From assembly GCA_018713605.1 (NCBI GenBank), contig DVOM01000042.1:1-50680 (forward strand): 50,680 nt of DNA, read 5' to 3'. This DNA is from Scatacola_A faecigallinarum. GTDB lineage: Bacteria; Pseudomonadota; Alphaproteobacteria; RF32; CAG-239. The notes beneath the pieces were generated by a model. It did no database searches and was not told the origin of the DNA. It saw nothing but the letters and a program-made list of their open reading frames with translations. Made by a program: the position numbers and the translations under genes. Positions 16,158 through 23,924 of the stretch are shown piece by piece (within the stretch, counting starts at the first letter, position 1; the number at the start of each line of letters is the position of its first letter).

Positions 16158-19100
16158 TTATTTTTCGCGTTGGAAAATTTTCATAAAGCGTGCGATTTTG
16201 CCGGTTTCCCTAAACTCTTTCTTATCGGCTTCGCGCTGCTTTTGCGCTTGTTTATAGCCTTCGGGCGTGTTTTCGGAAATTTCGACACCATGAATATCCT
16301 CTTCGGCAAACTTGTCGGCAACGACAGAGCCATGCATTTTGCCTTTCCATTCATGCTGCCGCGCCCGGAGTTCTTCCTTGCGTTTTTGGATATGTTCCTG
16401 AACTTCGCTTTTGGCGGCTTCTTCCTTTTCGCGTTTCTGACGATATGCCTCAACGGCATTGGCATCTCCGTCCAGCGCTTTGGAAAGGGCTTCGCTGTAT
16501 TCCGGCGTTTCCTTGTCTTTGTCGGTCAGTTCATAACGCGGCGGCGTTTTGACGTCTTCTTTGGCTGTACGTTTGGTCTCGGGTTTGTCTTCCAGACCTT
16601 CGACTTCATTATAGGCAACTTCGCCTGAGGTCGGACCGTAATAAACATTGTCACCCTGCAATCCGGCCAGCTTTTCGGTCAGAATTTCATTCTCGTCGGC
16701 CGAAACGGAAGTCACGGGAACCGCGTCGGAATTATCCCTGTCCCCGCCGGGGAGAACGACGCCGGTTTTATCATCCTTGCCACCGTTGCTCGGCGCTACG
16801 ATGCCGATTTTGTCTTCTTTACCGTTATTCGGGGGCGTAACGCCGACTTTGTCACTGCCGCCGTTTTTCTTTTTGACGATACGGTCGGCCAGAGAACCGA
16901 TTTTTTCCTTAATCTGCTTCAATTTCTTAACCTGAGCAAAGAAATACGGCGGAATATAGGGAACAATTTTTTCGGCCGGGTTCGGAACCCAGACTTTTTC
17001 GCCCGGAATTACGCGGTCCGGTTCCTGCGTAACGTCATGAATAATGCCGTCCGGACGCGACGGATCGTAAGAGTAAAGGTCTTCAGGCTTAATGCCGACG
17101 TCGGGAATCAGGTGTCCCATATGACCGTTGGCATCGGCGCTGATATGCTGAGCCACTTTGTCCATTACCTGAATTTCGGCTTCGCTCAGCGGGGTCTGCG
17201 GATCCGTCGTCAGATGTTTGAAAACATCGTCATAGGTAATGTGATTGCCGTTGGCATCGGTTACGCCCATGACATCGCCCAGCGTTTTGGAAGGATCATA
17301 GGACAGCGGCGTATCCGGCGCGCCGAGCAGATGGGCATTTTCAAGCTTGGCAAGGTTGACATCGGCGGCTTCCGGCGCCCAGCCCGTATGATGCTGCTGC
17401 AAGTTGTTCAAAGCCTCATTATAGGTTCCGTGAGCATGGAAAGCGGATTCCATCGGCTGCGAGCCGTCCGGCGTATAGCGCGCGCCGTGGCTGACGCCGT
17501 CGCTGTTGTTCCAGATTTCAGCCTTGTCAATGTGTTTCTGTTCATAGGTCTTGATATCGTGTTTTTCGCCGGGGATAATCTCGCCGTCCTTCTCGGCCCA
17601 ATGACCGAACGGGCCGTTTTCGCCGGCCAGCGAATCGCCGATATGCGTACCGGCTGCGTGTCCGGCCCAGGCGGCCAACGGCGTGGTCAAAACGGCGGCG
17701 GCGGTCATTGCCGCGGCTTCGCCTTTTTTGATGCCGGCTTTTTTTGCCTTTTTATATGAAAAATATCCGGTTATGACCATATTGGCGCCCATGACGGCAT
17801 ACAGGCCTTCGGGACGTCCCCAGGCGACGGCGGCCATTGCGGCACCGCTCATCAGAACACTGGTCATGCCTTCCGGATCTTTAAAGAAATTGTACTTTTT
17901 GCCCTGCGCGTGAGCGGCACGGCGACGCTGCTGATAGGCGACGGTCATACCGGCAACCGCCAGACCGGCAGAAGCATAGGCGCAATAGGTTTGTCCGCCC
18001 GGAATACGGCTGGCAACCGCAAAGCCCGCGGAAATGGTACCGACCAGCGCGGCGTTGCCGGCCAGACCGGTCCAGAACTGTCTGCGATATTTTTTTGTAT
18101 CGGCCTTTTCTTCAAAACGGGCTTCGGCCAGTTTGTCCAGTTTTCTGACCGGAGCATAGAGGCGTCCCAAAGCCGGAGCCGACTTGCCGATTTTCTTGCC
18201 CAGACGCGCCAGTTTGCTCGTTTTCTTGTTTACCCAGGCATCGCGCGCACCGTCAAAACCTTCGGCGGAAACCTCATATGTCTTGCCGCTCAGCAGCTCT
18301 GCGCGCAGAACGTCAAACGGCACCGGCGGCTGTTTTTTCGACTCGCGGTCGGCGTTAACCAGCATCGTGACGTTTTTGACAAACTGGTCATTGACGGCGG
18401 CATCAACATCTTTTTTCCCGGCGGCTTTGCCTTCGATTAAGACCTGATCGTCCAAGGCGTCGCTTTTGGCTGCCAAAACTAAAATTTCTTCAATATCTTC
18501 CCTTCTGGCGCCGGCAACGTTCAGAGCATTGAGAATCGTGCGGCTGTCGCTGTCCAACTGAAAGTCTTCCAGCTTGCGCTCGGTATCGGCGGCAATCCGC
18601 TCCAGAACGGCGGCATCGTTTTCCGTTTTGCCTTCCAGACCGAAGTCATGTTCGTATTTGCCCATCCATTCGTCCAGAATTCCTTTGGCAGAGGTTCCCT
18701 TTTTATTCTGGCTGCGCAGTTCAATCATTTCCAGATAACCGTCATAAACGTCGGCAATGTTGCTCTTGTCTACCCAATACATGCCGCTGCGATCGGCCAT
18801 GTCGTTAATCAGATTGTCCATACGCCCGTGTACGGCGGCAAGAACCGTTTCTTCATTGGTCGTATCGGCTCCGGCGTCTTTGCTTTTGGCTTCGGCAATG
18901 TCTTTGTTAAGGTGTTTTTCCCACTCGACCAGCGCTTTTGGCGGAACCAGATCGAAATTCATTTCGGCTTCCAGACTTTTTTCAACGGCGCGGCGATACT
19001 GCCTTTGTTCATCTTCCTTCAGCGCTTCGGCTTTTTTAACCTCTTCCACAAGCTGTTCAACAGACAGCGTATCGACGTTGATGCTGCCGTCAACTTTGTT

Positions 19101-19397
19101 CATAGATTGGAGAACTTTTACGCGGATGCGGTCAAGCCAGATTTCGTTCTGGTCGGAATACATGCTTCTCAGGCGTTCGGTCTCGGCGACATTCTCAAGT
19201 TCTTCAACAGGTTTGTCTTTTTTCTGCACCTCGGCCGCACGGTCATCTTTGCCGCCGTATTTCCGTTCAAATTCCACGCGTTGCTGCGGTGACATCGTTT
19301 CCAAAAATTTTTCAACCGTCGGCTCTTTATCGCCGCTTTTCTGCACATAGTTTCTGTATTCCGGCGTTTGCGCGTAAATTTCGTTGATGTCAGCCAT
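16158..19397 (-). CDS. Giant membrane-associated protein of unknown function (1079 aa)
   Basis: The ATG at 19397 is chosen because AGGAG lies 7 bases upstream; the ATG two codons earlier sits too close to it. Residues 1-400 are charged and helical with coiled-coil character. At about 430-580 there are four or more hydrophobic segments rich in Ala and Gly (for example L-A-G-N-A-A-L-V-G-T-I-S-A-G-F). At about 600-840 comes a hydrophilic domain with many His, Pro and Asp. At about 855-905 three imperfect repeats of the type D-K-x-G-(V/I)-x-x-P occur, and the last 130 residues are Lys/Glu-rich helix. There is no signal peptide. No family is recognised. It is monocistronic, divergent from dnaJ. 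Confidence 0.7.
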   Translation of the reverse strand: MADINEIYAQTPEYRNYVQKSGDKEPTVEKFLETMSPQQRVEFERKYGGKDDRAAEVQKKDKPVEELENVAETERLRSMYSDQNEIWLDRIRVKVLQSMNKVDGSINVDTLSVEQLVEEVKKAEALKEDEQRQYRRAVEKSLEAEMNFDLVPPKALVEWEKHLNKDIAEAKSKDAGADTTNEETVLAAVHGRMDNLINDMADRSGMYWVDKSNIADVYDGYLEMIELRSQNKKGTSAKGILDEWMGKYEHDFGLEGKTENDAAVLERIAADTERKLEDFQLDSDSRTILNALNVAGARREDIEEILVLAAKSDALDDQVLIEGKAAGKKDVDAAVNDQFVKNVTMLVNADRESKKQPPVPFDVLRAELLSGKTYEVSAEGFDGARDAWVNKKTSKLARLGKKIGKSAPALGRLYAPVRKLDKLAEARFEEKADTKKYRRQFWTGLAGNAALVGTISAGFAVASRIPGGQTYCAYASAGLAVAGMTVAYQQRRRAAHAQGKKYNFFKDPEGMTSVLMSGAAMAAVAWGRPEGLYAVMGANMVITGYFSYKKAKKAGIKKGEAAAMTAAAVLTTPLAAWAGHAAGTHIGDSLAGENGPFGHWAEKDGEIIPGEKHDIKTYEQKHIDKAEIWNNSDGVSHGARYTPDGSQPMESAFHAHGTYNEALNNLQQHHTGWAPEAADVNLAKLENAHLLGAPDTPLSYDPSKTLGDVMGVTDANGNHITYDDVFKHLTTDPQTPLSEAEIQVMDKVAQHISADANGHMGHLIPDVGIKPEDLYSYDPSRPDGIIHDVTQEPDRVIPGEKVWVPNPAEKIVPYIPPYFFAQVKKLKQIKEKIGSLADRIVKKKNGGSDKVGVTPPNNGKEDKIGIVAPSNGGKDDKTGVVLPGGDRDNSDAVPVTSVSADENEILTEKLAGLQGDNVYYGPTSGEVAYNEVEGLEDKPETKRTAKEDVKTPPRYELTDKDKETPEYSEALSKALDGDANAVEAYRQKREKEEAAKSEVQEHIQKRKEELRARQHEWKGKMHGSVVADKFAEEDIHGVEISENTPEGYKQAQKQREADKKEFRETGKIARFMKIFQREK

Positions 19398-19541
19398 GGA
19401 CATGCTCCTGAAAAAAGTTTTAAATATGATAAAACCTTACCATATTTTGTATATTCTGGCAATAAGTTTTTGTCTAATTCTCTTTACTGTCTGAATTTTA
19501 GCGGAAAATTATTAAAAAATGCCTTACTTTACGGAAAATCG

Positions 19542-19573
19542 CTTGCCTTTTGCTTTTAAAAAAACTAAATAAG
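19542..19573 (+). promoter_or_regulatory. RpoH (sigma-32)-like promoter of dnaJ
   Basis: CTTGCCT (19542-19548), 15 bases, then ACTAAATAAG (19564-19573). The -10 matches the dnaK version at 8 of 10 positions and the spacing is identical. It lies 42 bases before the dnaJ ATG. Confidence 0.6.
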
Positions 19574-19614
19574 GGTAAAATCGATTTTGCAACAATGAAT
19601 TATAAGCAGAAGAA

Positions 19615-20763
19615 ATGACTGAAAAAGACTATTACGAACTGCTGGAAGTTTCCCGCGACGCCGACGGCGAAACCATTAAGAAGTCTTACCGGCGGCTGGC
19701 CATGAAATATCATCCGGACCGTAACCCGGGCGACAAGGAAGCCGAAACCAAATTTAAGGAAATCAACGAAGCTTACGACGTGCTGAAAGACAGCCAGAAA
19801 CGGGCGGCATATGACCGGTACGGGCATCAGGCCTTTGCCGGCGGCGCAGGCGGCAACCCGTTTAACGGTTTTGAATTCAACTTCGGGTCTGGCGGCTTTT
19901 CGGACATTTTCGCCGACGTGTTCTCCGAATTTATGGGCGGCGGCCGTCGCAACGGGCAGCGCTCTTATGCGCAACGCGGCGAAGACGTGCGTTATAATCT
20001 GGGCATCAGTCTGGAAGAAGCCTTCAGCGGCGTTGAGAAAGAAATAACCATTCCGTCGACCGAAACCTGCGAAGCCTGTCACGGCCACGGCACCAAAGAC
20101 GGCAGCGAAGCGCCGATCTGCGACAAGTGCGGCGGTTCCGGCCGTATTCATCAGCAGCAGGGCGGTTTTTTCATCGTCGAAACGACCTGTCCAAAATGCA
20201 AGGGCAGCGGGCGTCTGGTTAAGGAAGCCTGCAAAAAATGCGGCGGCAGCGGCGTGGTCAACAAAGACAAAACGCTTAAAGTCAAAATTCCGGCCGGTAT
20301 TGAAGACGACACCAGAATGCGGATTCCGGGCGCCGGAGAAGCGGGCAGCCGCGGCGGCGAAAACGGCGACCTGTACGTTTTCATTACCGTAAAACCGCAC
20401 AAGATTTTCAGCCGCGAAGGCGCCAACCTGTATATGCGCGTACCGGTCAGCATGGCCTGCGCGGCGCTGGGCGGCAAACTTGAAATTCCGGCCATCGACG
20501 GTTCGACGATTGAACTGTCTGTTCCGGCAGGCACCCAGTCCGACCAAATTCAGAAAATCGGCGGCGAAGGCATGACGGTCATCCGCGCTAAAGGACGCGG
20601 CGACCTGTTTGTCAAATACCGCGTCGAAACGCCGGTCAACCTTTCGGCCAAACAGAAGGAACTGCTTGAACAGTTTCGCGAAATCAGCAAAGACGATTCA
20701 TGCCAGCCGGAAACGAAAGGATTTTTTGACAAAATCAAGGATTTATTCAACAAAGCTTCCTGA
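19615..20763 (+). CDS. dnaJ: Chaperone DnaJ (Hsp40)
   Basis: This full-length class A DnaJ has 382 residues. The J domain (1-70) carries the H-P-D motif in K-Y-H-P-D-R-N-P-G-D. A Gly/Phe linker follows (about 75-120), then four zinc-binding repeats C-E-A-C-H-G-H-G, C-D-K-C-G-G-S-G, C-P-K-C-K-G-S-G and C-K-K-C-G-G-S-G. C-terminal client-binding domains close the protein. It delivers substrates to DnaK and stimulates its ATPase. The gene stands alone with its own RpoH-like promoter and a terminator 20 bases after the stop, unlike the usual dnaK-dnaJ operon. Confidence 0.97.
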   Translation: MTEKDYYELLEVSRDADGETIKKSYRRLAMKYHPDRNPGDKEAETKFKEINEAYDVLKDSQKRAAYDRYGHQAFAGGAGGNPFNGFEFNFGSGGFSDIFADVFSEFMGGGRRNGQRSYAQRGEDVRYNLGISLEEAFSGVEKEITIPSTETCEACHGHGTKDGSEAPICDKCGGSGRIHQQQGGFFIVETTCPKCKGSGRLVKEACKKCGGSGVVNKDKTLKVKIPAGIEDDTRMRIPGAGEAGSRGGENGDLYVFITVKPHKIFSREGANLYMRVPVSMACAALGGKLEIPAIDGSTIELSVPAGTQSDQIQKIGGEGMTVIRAKGRGDLFVKYRVETPVNLSAKQKELLEQFREISKDDSCQPETKGFFDKIKDLFNKAS

Positions 20764-20783
20764 TTTTAACGTCTTTTTATACC

Positions 20784-20812
20784 AAACCGCAGCTCCGGCC
20801 GCGGTTTTTTTA
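20784..20812 (+). terminator. Intrinsic terminator of dnaJ
   Basis: Stem AAACCGC / GCGGTTT with a 10-base loop and a T run, just after the dnaJ stop. Confidence 0.8.
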
Positions 20813-20967
20813 TTGTTTTTTGTCTAAAAGTATGATATTGATGAAGGTCTTAAGAAAAATTATTGTGGATAGATGATGAATGAATACGGATTTATTCGTT
20901 TTCCTTTGGGCATAAGACACAATATTTTTCGCAATTAACTTATTGTTTTATCTAAAATATTTATCTT

Positions 20968-21495
20968 ATGAAAAGTAATTTTTTCTTTGCAAACAGTGCA
21001 GTGTCGTCAATTTTTCTGACGCCGGTTTCAAAACTTATCAGTCTTCGGGAAGAACTGGTCAACAAGCTGGACATGATAGACGTTGTATGCGTTTTGTCGT
21101 CCCGTGACCCGGAAGCAGACAGCCGTTTATACGATACGCTTCTGCTGACCCGCGATCTGGTCGGCTACATTGAGCAGGAAATCAACCGCCGCTATCTGGA
21201 AAGAACCGGTTCCGTCCCCGAAGACGACGACTACAAGTTTTTTCGGGAAAACATGGACGACATTCTTTATGAAGAAAGCATTCTTCGCAATCTGGACAGC
21301 GCACCGCTGGAAATCGCCATGCAGATGCCGCCGCTCGGCGTATGCGTCTGCGTTAAGGTAACGGTTGAAAACGAGCCCGCCTATGCAGAACCCAAAAGAG
21401 AAAACCTAAAAAATCAAAAGACATGTACGACTTTAAGAAGCTCTCGTCCGAGAAAGTCAAGAGGCTCTGCTCGGAAGCAAAAATCAAAAGCCTGA
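20968..21495 (+). CDS. Unknown protein, first of three related small proteins
   Basis: This 175-residue protein starts at the only upstream ATG in frame; no good ribosome site is seen. The helical core (about 25-80) contains R-L-Y-D-T-L-L-L-T-R-D-L and ends I-E-Q-E-I-N-R-R, which resembles I-T-E-E-V-N-R-R in the next gene. The final 25 residues are Lys/Arg/Ser-rich and overlap the next gene by 73 bases, which is unusual; a one-base change in the A-rich run near 21401-21410 would instead end the protein at the TAA at 21407. No family is recognised. Confidence 0.5.
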   Translation: MKSNFFFANSAVSSIFLTPVSKLISLREELVNKLDMIDVVCVLSSRDPEADSRLYDTLLLTRDLVGYIEQEINRRYLERTGSVPEDDDYKFFRENMDDILYEESILRNLDSAPLEIAMQMPPLGVCVCVKVTVENEPAYAEPKRENLKNQKTCTTLRSSRPRKSRGSARKQKSKA

Positions 21496-21887
21496 GCGAA
21501 AACGACCTGGCCGGACTTTTCGGTTACGTCAATTCGCAATTGTTCAGACTCAACAACGCCCGCGGTCTGGACGCGGTTATGGAACGCCAATGGTGGAATG
21601 CCGCTCTGGCGCTGATAACCGAAGAAGTCAACCGCCGCGGCATTCAGCTGATGTACGTCGGGATTGAAAAAGGCAACGAAGGCAAAAGCGCCGTCGAACT
21701 TCTGAACATGGATGACGAAGACTTTCAGGTTCAGGCCTATTCGATTCTGGACATTCTCGATTTTGAGGCGTTAAAGCGCGTGGAAGCGGAAATCAAAAAG
21801 GTTTTGTCTTCCAACCCGCCGCTTTACCGGCCCTATATGGAAGAAGTGCGGCAGCAGTTGCAAAAGCGCACCGTTTTGTTGAACTAG
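21423..21887 (+). CDS. Unknown small helical protein, paralogue of next gene
   Basis: This 154-residue helical protein lacks a signal peptide. It aligns end to end with the next product: M-Y-D-F / M-I-N-F at the start, L-S-E-N-D-L / L-D-N-A-E-L, then A-R-G-L-D-A / E-R-G-L-D-A, W-W-N-A-A / Y-W-N-A-A, and an E-x-x-x-R-x-I segment. The pattern points to tandem duplication followed by divergence. No function is recognised. The start ATG overlaps the end of the preceding frame. It lies 16 bp before the next gene, so the trio is likely one operon ending at the terminator at 22.37 kb. Confidence 0.6.
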   Translation: MYDFKKLSSEKVKRLCSEAKIKSLSENDLAGLFGYVNSQLFRLNNARGLDAVMERQWWNAALALITEEVNRRGIQLMYVGIEKGNEGKSAVELLNMDDEDFQVQAYSILDILDFEALKRVEAEIKKVLSSNPPLYRPYMEEVRQQLQKRTVLLN

Positions 21888-21903
21888 ACATATCCGAAGG
21901 CTT

Positions 21904-22350
21904 ATGATTAATTTTGAAAACATGACGGTAGCTCAGATGAAGCATTATCTGAAGCCCGGAGCTTTGCAAAAACTGGACAATGCCGAACTCGGACAGCTGC
22001 TTTCGGCTTCCAGAGGCATTCGTGACCATTTTGCCAAAGAGCGCGGTTTGGACGCCTCTCTGGAAACGGCTTACTGGAATGCGGCCGAAAAGGAAATCGT
22101 CCGAGAGTTTCGCAACCGGAACATAAGCGTAACGGTTATGACTTTCGCTGACGTTTACAGCAGCCTCAACGAACTGCTGAAATCCGGCAACCGCGAGGCA
22201 AAAACGGCAACCCGTAAAATTATTTCGCAGTATGACACCGCTGCGCTGCTGGACATCAAAGCCGAGCTGATGGCGGTTCCCGATTGTCAAAAACTGTTCG
22301 GGGAAGTGCTCAAGCTTTTCGACGAACAAATCGGCGCCGCCCTGTCGTAA
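21904..22350 (+). CDS. Unknown small helical protein, third of the paralogous set
   Basis: This 148-residue protein is homologous to the preceding product, with the shared R-G-L-D-A and W-N-A-A block at about residues 45-60. The predicted structure is almost wholly helical and soluble. There is no signal peptide, cysteine motif or catalytic signature. An intrinsic terminator follows 19 bases after the stop. The set sits between dnaJ and a muramidase in a region also rich in Xre-type genes, so an accessory (phage- or element-derived) origin is possible but not shown. Confidence 0.6.
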   Translation: MINFENMTVAQMKHYLKPGALQKLDNAELGQLLSASRGIRDHFAKERGLDASLETAYWNAAEKEIVREFRNRNISVTVMTFADVYSSLNELLKSGNREAKTATRKIISQYDTAALLDIKAELMAVPDCQKLFGEVLKLFDEQIGAALS

Positions 22351-22368
22351 CGAATTATTGACCTTAAC

Positions 22369-22402
22369 ACCCGGTATCTTTCTGATACCGGGTTGTTTTT
22401 TG
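22369..22402 (+). terminator. Intrinsic terminator of the small-protein trio
   Basis: Perfect stem ACCCGGTATC / GATACCGGGT with a 5-base loop and TGTTTTTT tail. It directly precedes the muramidase gene and rules out the TTG at 22393 as that gene's start. Confidence 0.9.
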
Positions 22403-22422
22403 GCATAGACAGAAAAAACGGT

Positions 22423-23214
22423 ATGGATTATATTAAATCTATGAGCAAGAGTCGCGAAACCATTCTGGCCAAAATCAGGCGTAAGAGAAAAAGTTTTCTT
22501 TACGGTACGTTGATTGCGGGCGCATCGGCAGGCGGTTTCAAAGGCTGCGAAATGCTGCGCTTTGAATTGGCAGCAACCGAAATTCTGCGCTGCGAGGGCG
22601 GCTATGCCGACGACAAAAAAGCCGACCAGGAAACCAAATATGGCGTTACCAATCCGACGCTCAAACTGTTTAAGGAAAAATTTCCGGAAGAGGCGAAAGG
22701 CTTTCCGGAAACGGTTAAGGACATTTCCCGCACCCAGGCCAAAAAGATTATGCGGGTGGCTTTCTACGAACATTACAAAATAAACGAAATCCGCAACAAT
22801 TCGCTGTCGGAAATGCTGCTGGACGCCGTTTACAACCATGACTACAAGACTTTTCGAAATTTTGCCAAAGAGGGATTGATTGCCGTCATGCAACTGCGCG
22901 GCGAAGACATTGAAAAACGGCCGCGCAACTGGAAAGACGTTCCGCCGTTTCTGAACGATTGCACCGACAAAGAACAGGAGGCCTTCTACAATGCCTTTGT
23001 ACAGGCGCGAATCGACTTTTTCGAACAGAGCGGATATATAAAAAAATATAAGGGGCTGAAAAAGCGCGCTGCCAAGTTTGCCGGAAAATACCGCGCTTAT
23101 GCGCAGAAAGCCGAAAACGTCCGGGAAAAATTCGCCGGCGGCTATCTGGCCGAAAAAAGGCAAAACCTAAGTTGGGAAACCGCTCTGCGGGCAATGCGGC
23201 AAGAACGTACTTAG
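22423..23214 (+). CDS. GH108-type N-acetylmuramidase
   Basis: The protein has about 263 residues from the ATG at 22423; the ATG at 22441 is equally possible and neither has a strong ribosome site. The family signature is E-G-G-Y (Glu58, the likely catalytic acid) followed by K-Y-G-V-T-N-P-T and a helix with A-K-K-I-M-R-V-A-F-Y. D-A-V-Y-N-H-D and R-I-D-F-F follow, as in the peptidoglycan-binding domain 3 that follows GH108. These enzymes cut the glycan of peptidoglycan, often as phage endolysins. A basic stretch and one hydrophobic segment (about 24-42) may anchor it in the membrane. Prophage origin is an inference. Confidence 0.7.
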   Translation: MDYIKSMSKSRETILAKIRRKRKSFLYGTLIAGASAGGFKGCEMLRFELAATEILRCEGGYADDKKADQETKYGVTNPTLKLFKEKFPEEAKGFPETVKDISRTQAKKIMRVAFYEHYKINEIRNNSLSEMLLDAVYNHDYKTFRNFAKEGLIAVMQLRGEDIEKRPRNWKDVPPFLNDCTDKEQEAFYNAFVQARIDFFEQSGYIKKYKGLKKRAAKFAGKYRAYAQKAENVREKFAGGYLAEKRQNLSWETALRAMRQERT

Positions 23215-23229
23215 CGGAAAGAAAACAAA

Positions 23230-23463
23230 ATGAGCGTTCAGGAAGAAGAAAACTTTATTCAAAGGGTACTGGCCGGACAAGCCAGACAAAAAATCTGCCG
23301 GTTGCGCAAGGCTGCCGGCTGGAGTTATCAGGAACTGGCGGCACGCAGCGGCCTTTCGCCGGAAACGCTCAAGGCGCTGGAAGAAGGACAAAAGCCGATG
23401 ACGCCTTACCATTTGCGCAAAATTCTTGATGCCTACAAATATTTTCAGGAACAACCGCTCTGA
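23230..23463 (+). CDS. Xre-type helix-turn-helix protein
   Basis: This 77-residue protein is essentially one HTH domain: R-Q-K-I-C-R-L-R-K-A-A-G-W-S-Y-Q-E-L-A, then S-G-L-S-P-E-T-L-K-A-L-E-E-G and a final helix. A GGAAAG site precedes the ATG. It starts 15 bp after the muramidase gene, so the two are probably co-transcribed. Likely a DNA-binding regulator; targets are unknown. Confidence 0.7.
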   Translation: MSVQEEENFIQRVLAGQARQKICRLRKAAGWSYQELAARSGLSPETLKALEEGQKPMTPYHLRKILDAYKYFQEQPL

Positions 23464-23679
23464 AAACATTTTCAGCGATAAACCGTTGTTTCATTCTTAT
23501 CGTTCCTTTTTAGTCATACTCAGTTTTTCTACTCCTCCGTCATGTTCGCCCTCCTCTCCGTCATGTTCGGGGTTGTTTCTTTCTGTCATTATCGGGTTGT
23601 TTTTCTTTGTGTCATGTTTAGGCTTGCTTTTCTTTCTGTCATGTTCGGGCTTGACCCGACAATCTCTCGGACATCCATG
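23464..23679. repeat. Repeat-rich spacer with TCATGTTCGGGCTTGA-type elements
   Basis: Short related units (TCATGTTCG, TCATTATCGGG, ending in CGGGCTTGACCCG) follow each other here. Bases 23539-23654 recur without a mismatch, inverted, at 33748-33863. I see no gene in this stretch. Confidence 0.75.
23539..23654 (+). repeat. 116-bp inverted repeat, copy A
   Basis: Base-by-base comparison with the reverse complement of 33748-33863 shows no difference over 116 bases. The unit is itself made of five TCATG/TCATT-type sub-elements. Confidence 0.9.
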
Positions 23680-23689
23680 AAAAAAGCCG

Positions 23690-23717
23690 TTGCAAAATAG
23701 CTTTTAGCCTTTATAAT
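23690..23717 (+). promoter_or_regulatory. Promoter of structured RNA / Xre gene, copy A
   Basis: TTGCAA (23690-23695), 16 bases, TATAAT (23712-23717). Fully conserved in copy B. Predicted transcription start near 23724. Confidence 0.7.
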
Positions 23718-23723
23718 CATCCC

Positions 23724-23897
23724 TGCCGACGGAGACGGTTAGACCGGCGGCGGAGTGTCGAAACTCCTTAGTACGAACCTTTATATAACCTCCTTTGTGG
23801 AGGATGGTGCGATATAAGCCGCTTTGCGGACGAATAAGCACACTGTCGTGCTACAGTTTCGAACTCCTCCGCTCTCTTTTGAGAGCGGTTTTGTTTT
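23724..23897 (+). ncRNA. Structured leader or small RNA with built-in terminator, copy A
   Basis: Visible helices: CCGC-TTT-GCGG, AGCAC/GTGCT, CCTCC/GGAGG, and a long-range stem CGAAACT (23759-23765) with AGTTTCG (23855-23861), flanked by GCGGAG (23750-23755) with CTCCGC (23867-23872). An intrinsic terminator CCGCTCTC / GAGAGCGG plus T run (23869-23897) shares CCGC with that outer stem, so the two exclude each other. AACTCCT (23862-23868) is complementary to the ribosome site of the gene downstream. In copy B the pair 23759-23861 is G-C instead of C-G, which supports the RNA structure. Could be an attenuator, a riboswitch-like leader or a stand-alone sRNA; no known class is recognised. Confidence 0.65.
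23869..23897 (+). terminator. Intrinsic terminator inside the leader, copy A
   Basis: 8-bp stem CCGCTCTC / GAGAGCGG, TTTT loop, tail TTTTGTTTT. It lies 28 bases before the start codon, so the downstream gene needs read-through or antitermination. Confidence 0.8.
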
Positions 23898-23924
23898 AAC
23901 AAAACATTGAAGGAGTTGAACATA

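Noticed and set aside
20862..20880. Possible DnaA box (TGTGGATAGA)
   Set aside because: Single imperfect site with no second box, so no support for an origin here.
21793..23163. 456-codon frame opposite the muramidase
   Set aside because: Antisense to the small paralogues and the GH108 gene; no ribosome site or domain.
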